In this document: positions 38,304 to 46,471 of the stretch, in pieces
Numbering within the stretch: the first letter of the stretch is position 1
Layout of the letters: every line of letters starts with the position of its first letter
From: Aeromonas bivalvium
GTDB lineage: Bacteria; Pseudomonadota; Gammaproteobacteria; Enterobacterales; Aeromonadaceae
Assembly: GCF_000819765.1 (NCBI RefSeq)
Contig: NZ_CDBT01000063.1
Span: 1 to 64,000, forward strand
Length of the DNA stretch: 64,000 bases
Direction: 5' to 3'
Notes under the pieces: generated by a model
The model's input: the letters and a program-made list of their open reading frames with translations, nothing else
Told to the model about the DNA's origin: nothing
Databases searched by the model: none
Made by a program: the position numbers and the translations under genes

Positions 38304-39137
38304 ATGAGTGATACCCCAACCCTCTATATAGTCCCCACCCCCATAGGCAATCTGGCGGATATCACCCAGCGCGCCCTGGACACCCTGCGCCGTGTCGATC
38401 TGGTGGCGGCGGAAGATACCCGTCACACCGGCATATTGCTGCATCACTACCAGATCTCGGTGGCGACCTTCCCCCTCCATGACCACAACGAGCAGCAGAA
38501 GGCCGATGTCCTGATCGCGAAGATCAAGGAGGGCAAGAGCGTCGCCCTGGTCTCGGATGCGGGGACTCCCCTCATCAGCGACCCCGGCTACCACCTGGTC
38601 ACCCGTTGTCGCGAGGCCGGAGTCAAGGTGGTGCCGCTGCCGGGCCCCTGCGCCGCCATCACGGCACTCTCCGCCGCCGGTCTGCCCACCGATCGCTTCG
38701 CCTTCGAAGGGTTCCTGCCTGCGAAAGCCAAGGGCCGGGACGACAGGCTGCAGGCTATCATCGAAGACACCCGCTCCCTGGTGTTCTATGAGTCTCCGCG
38801 CCGGGTGCAGGAGACGGTGGAGGCCATCGCCCGCATCCTGGGGGAGCGTCAGGTGGTGGTGTGCCGCGAGCTGACCAAGACCTTCGAGTCCATTCACGGC
38901 CTGCCCGCCTCCGAGATGCTGGCCTGGCTGGGGGAGGACGAGAACCGTTGCCGCGGCGAAATCGTGCTGGTGGTCGCCGGTGCCAGCAAGCTGGATGAAG
39001 CGTTGCCTGCCGAGGCGATCCGCACACTGGGGCTGCTGGTGGCCGAGCTGCCGCTGAAAAAAGCGGCGGCCCTGACCGCCGACATCCACGGCGTGAAGAA
39101 GAACGCCCTCTACAAATACGGCCTGGAGCATTATTAA
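38304..39137 (+). CDS. rsmI: 16S rRNA (cytidine(1402)-2'-O)-methyltransferase RsmI
   Basis: A 277-residue tetrapyrrole-methylase-fold enzyme. [18 protein letters not shown] at the start, [10 protein letters not shown], and [13 protein letters not shown] match RsmI. It methylates C1402 in the ribosomal decoding centre. It is transcribed toward rnpB. Confidence 0.97.
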   Translation: MSDTPTLYIVPTPIGNLADITQRALDTLRRVDLVAAEDTRHTGILLHHYQISVATFPLHDHNEQQKADVLIAKIKEGKSVALVSDAGTPLISDPGYHLVTRCREAGVKVVPLPGPCAAITALSAAGLPTDRFAFEGFLPAKAKGRDDRLQAIIEDTRSLVFYESPRRVQETVEAIARILGERQVVVCRELTKTFESIHGLPASEMLAWLGEDENRCRGEIVLVVAGASKLDEALPAEAIRTLGLLVAELPLKKAAALTADIHGVKKNALYKYGLEHY

Positions 39138-39161
39138 TTGCCGTAAACCGGAATTGACGGT

Positions 39162-39190
39162 TTACCCCGTCCGCCTCGCGAGGCTATAAT
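39162..39190 (+). promoter_or_regulatory. Promoter of rnpB
   Basis: TTTACC and a perfect TATAAT are separated by 17 bp, with a CCGCGCC discriminator typical of stable-RNA promoters. The -10 ends 10 bp before the RNA 5' end. Confidence 0.75.
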
Positions 39191-39200
39191 CCGCGCCTCG

Positions 39201-39580
<380 letters not shown>

Positions 39581-39613
39581 CGACCTTATTCCAGGGTAGA
39601 TGCTACCCACAAG

Positions 39614-39647
39614 AATCCCGGTACCTTCTGGTCCGGGATTTTTCTTT
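39614..39647 (+). terminator. Terminator of rnpB
   Basis: AATCCCGG and CCGGGATT form a stem with an 11-nt loop, followed by TTTCTTT, 33 bp after the mature RNA end. The next 156 bp up to fliM show no clear promoter. Confidence 0.85.
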
Positions 39648-39803
39648 ATGGGCCCGGTTCGGCCCGATGGCGCCTTTTTCGATTTTGTAATACAGTTCCC
39701 GCCCATTTTGGTCGCTTCAACTCGACTGGTCCCCTCGTCTTGCCCGTCCCGCTATCCGGACATGGGGTCAGGGCGGCATGTACATGGTTAAGGTGAATTC
39801 GCA

Positions 39804-40676
39804 ATGTCAGCTAGCAGCGTAACGCTAACACCCTCCCGGCTGCTGCCGGCCGAGCAGGGGCGCGCGCTTCCTCGCTATGATCTGCTCGGTGTGGAGCGAG
39901 CCAAGCAGGGCCATCTCAAGCAGATGAATGCCCACTTGGCGACCTTCTCCCTGCAGGCGGCCGGATGCATGGCCCAACTCTTCAACAGCGCCGAGTGCGA
40001 TCTGGTGTTTCAGGATTTCGTCAGCGCCGCTCATTTCCCCCCCGAGGAGCAGCAGTTCTGGATTGAAGCCAGGGCTCGCCACGATGAAGACTATCGGGTG
40101 TTTTTCTCCATCTCGGCGCCTGTCATCTATCGGCTCGCCGTGATCTTCTTCGGGGGTCAGCTGCAGGCTGACGAGGAGCCCAGTCAGGTCAAGAGCCTCA
40201 GCGATACTGAGCAACGTCTGCTCCACCGCCTCTGCCAATACCAGGTCGATATCCTCTCCTCCTGCATGGGGCTTGGCGATCTGGGCTGGCAGCTTGCCCC
40301 TGTGCCTGCCGATGCGCTGCCACTGGGGCCTGCGCTCTGGTCCAGCGAGGCAACCCTGAGTCTGGGGGAGCATCGTCATCAATGGCGCCTGTGGTGGGTG
40401 CAGGCGGAAACCGAGCAGCAACTGACCGATCAGCGTCCCGCCAGCAATGAGCTGGCCCAGGCCCTGGCCCATCTGCCGGTGCAGCTGCGGGTGGTGATGG
40501 GACAGATGGCCATGACCCTGGCCGACCTTGAGAGCCTCCAGGTCGGCGATGTGCTGGCGCTGGACATGCCCGAACTGGTGCCTGCCCTCATCGGCAGCCG
40601 CCCCTGTTTCAATGGACGCATTGCCGAGCAAAAAGGCAGCCTGGTGTATCAGGTGACGGCAGTGATAGAGGAGTAA
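39804..40676 (+). CDS. fliM: Lateral flagellar motor switch protein FliM (FliM-L/LfiM)
   Basis: A 290-residue divergent FliM. The middle domain and the C-terminal SpoA-like surface domain (from about residue 215, QLRVVMGQMAMTLADLESLQVGDVLAL) are recognisable. The N-terminus lacks the LSQ-EIDALL peptide with which canonical FliM binds CheY-P, and the protein is about 40 residues shorter than E. coli FliM. It begins the fliMNPQR-flhBA run, with fliN 7 bp later. It forms the C-ring of the second flagellar system. Confidence 0.85.
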   Translation: MSASSVTLTPSRLLPAEQGRALPRYDLLGVERAKQGHLKQMNAHLATFSLQAAGCMAQLFNSAECDLVFQDFVSAAHFPPEEQQFWIEARARHDEDYRVFFSISAPVIYRLAVIFFGGQLQADEEPSQVKSLSDTEQRLLHRLCQYQVDILSSCMGLGDLGWQLAPVPADALPLGPALWSSEATLSLGEHRHQWRLWWVQAETEQQLTDQRPASNELAQALAHLPVQLRVVMGQMAMTLADLESLQVGDVLALDMPELVPALIGSRPCFNGRIAEQKGSLVYQVTAVIEE

Positions 40677-40683
40677 GCACGAG

Positions 40684-41061
40684 ATGAACGAACACAACAT
40701 CAATGATCCCCTGGACCTCGACGGCCTGGATCAGCTGTTTGATGACGAACTCGGCATGCCGAGCGCGGCCGATTACCAGGCGCCGACCGGTAATGGCAAG
40801 CCGAGGGATCTCTCCTTCTTTCGCCAGATCCCGGTCAAGGTGACCCTGGAGGTGGCCAGCGCCGAGGTGCCCCTGGGCGACCTGATGCGGGTCGAGGAGG
40901 GCGCCGTCATCGAGCTGGACAAGCTGGCCGGTGAACCGCTGGATGTGAGGGTCAATGGCAAGTTGCTGGCCCGGGGCGAGGTGGTGGTGGTCAATGGCAA
41001 GTACGGCCTGCGTCTGGTGGACGTGGTCGATACCAAGCTGCTGGGTGGCATGGACGACTGA
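40684..41061 (+). CDS. fliN: Lateral flagellar switch protein FliN
   Basis: A 125-residue FliN with the SpoA domain in its C-terminal half: IPVKVTLEVASAEVPLGDLM, then GEPLDVRVNGKLLARGEVVVVNGKYGLRLVDVV. It assembles with FliM in the C-ring. Its stop overlaps the fliP start (TGATG). Confidence 0.95.
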   Translation: MNEHNINDPLDLDGLDQLFDDELGMPSAADYQAPTGNGKPRDLSFFRQIPVKVTLEVASAEVPLGDLMRVEEGAVIELDKLAGEPLDVRVNGKLLARGEVVVVNGKYGLRLVDVVDTKLLGGMDD

Positions 41062-41795
41062 TGCGCGCCCTGCTGCCGCTGCTGCTGTTCGTCGCCCTGC
41101 CCAGCCTTGGCGCGGACATGACCCTCTTCTCGGTGGCCCCCGGGGCGGATGGGGGGGAGGACTACAACATCAAGTTGCAGATCCTCTTCTTCATGACCCT
41201 GCTGGGGCTGTTGCCGACCCTGTTGCTGATGATGACCAGTTTCACCCGCATCATCATAGTGCTGGCCATCTTGCGCCAGGCACTGGGTCTGCAGCAGAGC
41301 CCGCCTAACCGGGTGCTGATCGGCATCAGCCTGATCCTGACCCTGGTCATCATGCGACCGGTCTGGACCGAGATGTACGAGCACGCCTTCGTGCCCTATG
41401 ACCAGGACGAGATCTCCTTGTCCGAGGGGGTCAGCCGGGCCGAGCAGCCCCTGCGCCGCTTCATGCTGGCCCAGACCCGGGAGCCGGATCTGGAGCAGAT
41501 GCTGCGGATCTCGGGGGAGCCAACCACCCTCACCAAGGCGCAGGTGCCCTTCGGCGTGCTGCTGCCCGCCTTTGTCCTGAGTGAGCTCAATACCGCCTTC
41601 CAGATAGGCTTCATGCTGTTCATCCCCTTCCTGGTGATCGATCTGGTGGTCGCCAGCGTGCTGATGGCCATGGGGATGATGATGCTCTCGCCCCTCATCA
41701 TCTCGCTGCCCTTCAAGCTGATGGTGTTCGTGCTGGTGGATGGCTGGTCCATGACGGTCGGTACCCTGGCCGCCAGCTTCGGTGGGGGGGGCTAG
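41061..41795 (+). CDS. fliP: Lateral flagellar export protein FliP
   Basis: A 244-residue membrane component of the export gate. It has a signal peptide (cleavage near LGA, residue 18), then FFMTLLGLLPTLLLMMTSFTRIIIVL and the signature SELNTAFQIGFMLFIPFLVIDLVVASVLMAMGM. Confidence 0.97.
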   Translation: MRALLPLLLFVALPSLGADMTLFSVAPGADGGEDYNIKLQILFFMTLLGLLPTLLLMMTSFTRIIIVLAILRQALGLQQSPPNRVLIGISLILTLVIMRPVWTEMYEHAFVPYDQDEISLSEGVSRAEQPLRRFMLAQTREPDLEQMLRISGEPTTLTKAQVPFGVLLPAFVLSELNTAFQIGFMLFIPFLVIDLVVASVLMAMGMMMLSPLIISLPFKLMVFVLVDGWSMTVGTLAASFGGGG

Positions 41796-41797
41796 CC

Positions 41798-42067
41798 ATG
41801 ACCCCCGAGCAGAGCGTCTCCCTGGTGGGCGGGGCCGTGAACCTGGTGGTGATCATGGTGTCCGTGCTGGTGGTGCCGGGCCTGGTGGTCGGCCTCATCG
41901 TGAGCGTGTTCCAGGCGGCGACCCAGATCCAGGAGCAGACCCTCAGCTTCCTGCCCCGTTTCATCGTGACCCTGCTGACCCTGATCTTTACCGGCCACTG
42001 GCTGCTGGCCCAGGTGACCACCCTGTTTGATGAGCTCTTCGCCAAGATCCCCGGGCTGATTGGATGA
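41798..42067 (+). CDS. fliQ: Lateral flagellar export protein FliQ
   Basis: An 89-residue protein with two membrane helices and the family motif VSVFQAATQIQEQTLSFLPR. It starts 2 bp after fliP and overlaps fliR by four bases. Confidence 0.97.
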   Translation: MTPEQSVSLVGGAVNLVVIMVSVLVVPGLVVGLIVSVFQAATQIQEQTLSFLPRFIVTLLTLIFTGHWLLAQVTTLFDELFAKIPGLIG

Positions 42068-42846
42068 ACTCGCTGATCTCGGTCAGTGCGGCCGAACTGA
42101 CGGCCTGGCTGGGACAGTGGTGGTGGCCCTTCATTCGCATCGGCGCCGCCTTCTGGGTGATGCCCTTCTTCGGCGATGGCCGGGTGCCACCCCAGGTCCG
42201 CTTGCTGCTCGCCTTTCTGCTCAGTCTGCTGCTGGCCCCCATGCTCAAGGGGATGCCGCTGATCGACCCCTTCTCGGTGCAGGCCATCCTGATTGCCCTG
42301 GAGCAGCTGCTGTTCGGCCTGCTGTTCGGGCTCTGCGTCCAGATGCTGTTCATGGTGATGACCATGGCGGGCCAGATACTGTCGATGCAGATGGGCCTGG
42401 CCATGGCGGTGATGAATGACCCCAGCAACGGCGAGTCCGCCCCCATCATCAGCCAGATCATGCTCATCTTCGCGACCCTGCTGTTCCTCGGCCTCAACGG
42501 CCATCTGGTGGTGCTGGAGGTGCTGGTGCAGAGCCTGCGCAACTGGCCCCCCGGTGCCTCCCTCTATCAGCTCGATCTCAAGGGGGTCGTCGGCCTGTTT
42601 GGCTGGAGCATAGGGGCCGCCCTGATCCTGACCCTGCCCGCCGTGGTGGCCATGCTGATGGTCAACCTCACGTTCGGGGTGATGAACCGCACCGCCCCCT
42701 CTCTCAACATCTTCTCCCTGGGGTTCCCCATGACCCTGTTGCTGGGGCTCTTGACCCTGGCGCTCTCCATCAGCGGGGTGCCGGCCCGCTATCTCGACCT
42801 GGTCAGCCATGTGCTGGCGCTGTTGCAAGGATTGAGCGCGGGATGA
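42064..42846 (+). CDS. fliR: Lateral flagellar export protein FliR
   Basis: A 260-residue protein with about six membrane segments. Family landmarks are RIGAAFWVMPFFGDGRVPPQVRLLLA and the AGQILSMQMGLAMAVMNDP segment. Its end overlaps flhB by four bases. Confidence 0.96.
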   Translation: MNSLISVSAAELTAWLGQWWWPFIRIGAAFWVMPFFGDGRVPPQVRLLLAFLLSLLLAPMLKGMPLIDPFSVQAILIALEQLLFGLLFGLCVQMLFMVMTMAGQILSMQMGLAMAVMNDPSNGESAPIISQIMLIFATLLFLGLNGHLVVLEVLVQSLRNWPPGASLYQLDLKGVVGLFGWSIGAALILTLPAVVAMLMVNLTFGVMNRTAPSLNIFSLGFPMTLLLGLLTLALSISGVPARYLDLVSHVLALLQGLSAG

Positions 42847-43979
42847 GTCAGGGGAGCGCCCAGGACAAAACCGAGCAGGCCTCCAGCCAGAAGCTGCGCA
42901 AGGCGCGGCAAGAGGGGCAGATCGCCCGTTCCCGGGAGATGAGCTCGGCGGGGCTCCTGTTGCTCGGTGGCCTGGCGCTGCAATGGATGGTACCCGGGCT
43001 TGGCGGCTTCTTCGCCGAGCTGATGAAGCGCCCCATCCGCTTCGACTGGCAGGGGGCACGGGATCCCCAGATGATGATGAGCTGGACCGGCGAGGCCCTG
43101 CTCGGCATGTTGCTGGCCCTGCTGCCCCTGTTCGGTTTCCTGGCCTTGATGCTGATCCTGGTCAGCCTGGTGCCGGGGGGCATGGTGTTCACCTGGAAGA
43201 AGGTGCTGCCAAGCGGCGAGAAGCTCAACCCGCTCAAGGGGCTCAAGCGGATGTTCTCCAGCCACAGCCTGATGGAGTTGCTCAAGTCCATCCTCAAGGT
43301 GGTGCTGATCGGTTCAACCTTGGCCCTGTTATTGCAGTATCAATGGCCGACCCTGTTGCAGATGAACCGCATGCCGCCCCAGATGGCGCTGGAGCAGGCC
43401 CTGGGGATCCTCTCCCAGGCCTTCATCCTGCTCGGCGCCGTCCAGATGCTGATCGCCCTGCTCGATGTACCCTATCAGCGCTGGTCGATGCAAAAGCAGC
43501 TGCGCATGACCAAGCAGGAGGTCAAGGATGAACACAAGAACAGCGAGGGGCGGCCCGAGATCAAGGCGAAGATCCGCCAGGTGCAGGGCATGCTGGCCCG
43601 GGCCCGCATCGAGAAGCGGGTGCCCCAGGCCGATGTGATAGTGGTGAACCCGACCCACTACGCGGTGGCCATCAAGTATGATCCCGCCCGCGCCAATGCC
43701 CCCTATGTGATTGCCAAGGGGGTGGACGGCATGGCGGACCGGATCCGGCAGGTGGCCAGGCAGCATGACAAGATGGTGATGAGCCTGCCGGAGCTGACCC
43801 GGGCCATCTACTACTCGACCCGGATAGATCAGGAGGTGCCTGCCGGTCTCTATACCGCCGTGGCCTATGTCCTGAACCATGTATTGCAGTTGCAGGCCTA
43901 CCAGGCCGGACGGGGCAAGAAGCCCGGCCCGCTGGCGCCCCTGCATGTGCCCCCTGAATTGCGTCAACCCGAGAGGTAA
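42843..43979 (+). CDS. flhB: Lateral flagellar export switch protein FlhB
   Basis: A 378-residue protein with four membrane helices and a cytosolic domain containing the autocleavage motif NPTH in VIVVNPTHYAVAI. The N-terminal DKTEQASSQKLRKARQEGQI is typical. It controls the change from hook to filament substrates. No hook-length protein FliK is encoded in this window. Confidence 0.96.
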   Translation: MSQGSAQDKTEQASSQKLRKARQEGQIARSREMSSAGLLLLGGLALQWMVPGLGGFFAELMKRPIRFDWQGARDPQMMMSWTGEALLGMLLALLPLFGFLALMLILVSLVPGGMVFTWKKVLPSGEKLNPLKGLKRMFSSHSLMELLKSILKVVLIGSTLALLLQYQWPTLLQMNRMPPQMALEQALGILSQAFILLGAVQMLIALLDVPYQRWSMQKQLRMTKQEVKDEHKNSEGRPEIKAKIRQVQGMLARARIEKRVPQADVIVVNPTHYAVAIKYDPARANAPYVIAKGVDGMADRIRQVARQHDKMVMSLPELTRAIYYSTRIDQEVPAGLYTAVAYVLNHVLQLQAYQAGRGKKPGPLAPLHVPPELRQPER

Positions 43980-43982
43980 GTT

Positions 43983-46058
43983 GTGAACTGGCGTGTCCTG
44001 ACCAAGTCCTATACGGCCATCCCCCTGATGCTGCTGGCCATACTGGCCATGATGATACTGCCGCTGCCGGGCTGGCTGCTCGATGGGCTCTTCACCTTCA
44101 ACATAGTGCTGGCGATCATGGTGTTGCTGGTCTCCGTCTCGGCGCGCCGCCCCCTGGACTTCTCCGTCTTCCCCACTGTGCTGCTGGTGGCGACCCTGAT
44201 GCGGCTCTCCCTCAACGTCGCCTCGACCCGGGTGGTGCTGCTCAACGGCCATGAGGGCAACGAGGCGGCAGGCAAGGTGATCCAGGCGTTCGGTGAGGTG
44301 GTCATCGGCGGCAACTATGTGGTGGGTCTGGTGGTGTTCGTGATCCTGATGATCATCAACTTCGTGGTGATCACCAAGGGGGGAGAACGTATCTCGGAGG
44401 TGTCGGCCCGCTTCACCCTGGACGCCATGCCGGGCAAGCAGATGGCCATCGACGCCGACCTCAATGCCGGCATCATGGATCAGCACCAGGCCCGGGCACG
44501 GCGTGAGGAGATCTCCCGTGAGGCCGACTTCTACGGCGCCATGGACGGGGCCTCCAAGTTCGTGCGCGGGGATGCCATCGCCGGTCTGCTGGTGCTGATC
44601 ATCAACCTGGTGGGCGGTCTGGCCATCGGCATCTTCCAGCATGCCCTGCCGGTGGCGGAAGCCTTCCAGCGTTACGCCCTGCTCACCATAGGGGACGGCC
44701 TGGTCGCCCAGATCCCCTCCCTGCTGATGTCCACCGCGGCCGCCATCATAGTGACCCGGGTCAGTGACGAGGGAGAGATGTCCGATCAGGTGGGCCAGCA
44801 GGTACTGGCCTCCCCTCGCGTCATCTATACCGCCGCCACCATCATGCTGATCCTGGGGCTGGTGCCCGGCATGCCCATGCTGGCCTTCCTCAGCTTCGCC
44901 GCCGTGCTGGCCTGGACCGGCTGGCGCGTGAGCCTGCGTCGCCAGCAGGATCCGGATCTGGAAGCCGCCGAGCAGCTCAGCCAGAAGCTGGTGCAGCCGG
45001 AACACCAGGGACTGGAGTGGCAGGATCTGCCCTATGTGGACCCCATCGCCATCGAGCTGGGTTACAAGCTGGTGCCCCTGGCCGAGGCGGACAAGGGGGC
45101 CGAGCTGCTGGTGCGGGTGCGGGGGATCAGGAAGACGCTCTCCGAGCAGTACGGTTTCCTGCTGCCCGAGATCCGGGTACGCGACAACCTGCAACTGCAA
45201 CCGGATCAGTACAGGATCAAGCTCTCCGCCGTGCCCATGGCGAGCGGTCAGGTGGATTGCCAGCGACTGATGGCCATCAGCAGCGGCGAGACCTACGGGG
45301 TGCTGGACGGCGAACTGACCCAGGATCCCGCCTACGGCATGAATGCGGTCTGGATAGCCCCGGATCACAAGGCCAAGGCCCTCAACCTGGGCTACTCGGT
45401 GGTGGACTCGGCCACCGTGATCGCCACCCATGCCAGCAAGCTGCTGCGGGAACAGCTCGATACCCTGTTCGGTCACGATGAGGTGGGCAAGCTGGGTCAA
45501 TATCTGGCGACCCTCTCCCCCCGTCTGGCGGAGGAGCTCAATCTGGCTCTGAGCCAGATGCAGCAGCTCAGGGTATTCCGGCAACTGCTCAGGGAGCAGG
45601 TGAGCCTGACCGACATCCGTACCATAGCGACCACCCTGCTCGACTCGAGCGAGCTGACCAAGGATCCCGTGCTGCTGGCGGCCGACGTGCGCTGCGCCCT
45701 CAAGCGCCAGATAGTGCGTCAGGTGATAGGGCAGCGGGAGCAGCTGGCCACCTTCACCCTGGACGATCGGCTGGAGCAGACCCTGCTGGCGGCCATGAAC
45801 CAGTCCCAGCAGCAGGGCAAGGTGGCGCTGGACAGCTTCCCGGTCGATCCCCAGTTGTTGTCCCAGCTGCAACAGCACATGCCCCTGGTCAAGGAGCAGC
45901 TGCAGCAGCAGGGTCACCCCCCCGTGCTGGTGGTCATGCCCCAGCTGAGGCCCTTGCTGGCCCGCTATGCGGCCTCTTTCGCCAAGGGGCTCAGGGTGCT
46001 CTCCTACAACGAGATCCCGGAAGAGCTGAGGGTGGAAGTGATCGGCACCCTGGGGTGA
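43983..46058 (+). CDS. flhA: Lateral flagellar export gate protein FlhA
   Basis: A 691-residue protein. Eight membrane segments occupy about residues 1-320, including the FHIPEP-region signature RRPLDFSVFPTVLLVATLMRLSLN, followed by a large cytosolic domain. The start is a GTG. It is the last gene of the fliM operon; no clear terminator follows, and the next 380 bp form the lafK leader. Confidence 0.96.
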   Translation: MNWRVLTKSYTAIPLMLLAILAMMILPLPGWLLDGLFTFNIVLAIMVLLVSVSARRPLDFSVFPTVLLVATLMRLSLNVASTRVVLLNGHEGNEAAGKVIQAFGEVVIGGNYVVGLVVFVILMIINFVVITKGGERISEVSARFTLDAMPGKQMAIDADLNAGIMDQHQARARREEISREADFYGAMDGASKFVRGDAIAGLLVLIINLVGGLAIGIFQHALPVAEAFQRYALLTIGDGLVAQIPSLLMSTAAAIIVTRVSDEGEMSDQVGQQVLASPRVIYTAATIMLILGLVPGMPMLAFLSFAAVLAWTGWRVSLRRQQDPDLEAAEQLSQKLVQPEHQGLEWQDLPYVDPIAIELGYKLVPLAEADKGAELLVRVRGIRKTLSEQYGFLLPEIRVRDNLQLQPDQYRIKLSAVPMASGQVDCQRLMAISSGETYGVLDGELTQDPAYGMNAVWIAPDHKAKALNLGYSVVDSATVIATHASKLLREQLDTLFGHDEVGKLGQYLATLSPRLAEELNLALSQMQQLRVFRQLLREQVSLTDIRTIATTLLDSSELTKDPVLLAADVRCALKRQIVRQVIGQREQLATFTLDDRLEQTLLAAMNQSQQQGKVALDSFPVDPQLLSQLQQHMPLVKEQLQQQGHPPVLVVMPQLRPLLARYAASFAKGLRVLSYNEIPEELRVEVIGTLG

Positions 46059-46112
46059 AGCAAAAGGCCCGTGATCTCAGTCAGATAGGAAAAATCTATT
46101 CCGCATATGTCC

Positions 46113-46140
46113 TTGAACTGTCATGGCAACTTGTTATGAT
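46113..46140 (+). promoter_or_regulatory. Sigma-70-like promoter of the lafK leader RNA
   Basis: TTGAAC and TATGAT are separated by 16 bp. A transcript from here would begin near 46147 and carry the inverted repeat and the c-di-GMP aptamer before lafK. A second possibility is TTGACG (46151) with GATAAT (46176), 19 bp apart. Confidence 0.5.
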
Positions 46141-46147
46141 GCGCCGT

Positions 46148-46170
46148 GTTTTGACGCTGGACGTCAAAAC
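46148..46170. repeat. Perfect 9-bp inverted repeat in the lafK leader
   Basis: GTTTTGACG and CGTCAAAAC flank the 5-bp spacer CTGGA. The element sits just after the putative start site and 5' of the riboswitch. No T-run follows, so it does not look like a terminator of flhA. An operator or a 5' stabilising hairpin is more likely. Confidence 0.65.
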
Positions 46171-46246
46171 CTGCTGATAATTATAACAATTTGATGAGTG
46201 CTATTCAGGCCGGCCCCTCGCCAGTCTGACTGCCCTTGCGAGGGCA

Positions 46247-46342
46247 GATCGCATGAAAAAGGCAAACTGAACTGAAAAGTCAGGACGCAAAGCCTCCGGT
46301 CTAATGGCATCCATGCCGACGATAGCGGGGTTACCAGGGATA
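46247..46342 (+). ncRNA. c-di-GMP-I (GEMM-I) riboswitch aptamer
   Basis: The conserved core is intact and in order. AAAGGCAAACT (46258-46268) pairs with GACGCAAAGCC (46283-46293). Between them is a short helix capped by a GAAA tetraloop. Next come TCCGGTCTAA, a GGCAT/ATGCC hairpin, and the near-invariant ATAGCGGGGTTACC (46322-46335). This matches the Vc2-type aptamer, including the tetraloop used for tertiary docking. It precedes lafK by about 100-130 nt. A downstream ATAGGT/ACCTAT hairpin (46340-46366) overlaps the 3' edge and could be the expression platform. Boundaries are approximate. Confidence 0.92.
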
Positions 46343-46471
46343 GGTACCGTCACGAATGACACCTATTGGCAAACCGATGCGCGCGCGGCGTACCGGTGGT
46401 GTACTCCTTCCTCGGTTTTGACGCTTCAGTTCTGTTGATTGACGACCACACAATCACAGGTTCAGGTTCAT

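Noticed and set aside
39668-39683. Possible sigma-54 promoter ahead of fliM (TGGCGCC-TTTT-TCGAT)
   Set aside because: Only about 8 of 12 consensus positions match and the -12 GC is absent, so it is no better than expected by chance.
43329-45917. 862-codon minus-strand open frame across flhB and flhA
   Set aside because: It is antisense to two clear flagellar genes and its composition (H, G, Q, L rich) is typical of a shadow frame.
46124-46140. Possible -24/-12 element in the lafK leader (TGGCAAC-TTGT-TATGA)
   Set aside because: The -12 part does not match; the same bases form a better sigma-70 promoter with TTGAAC.
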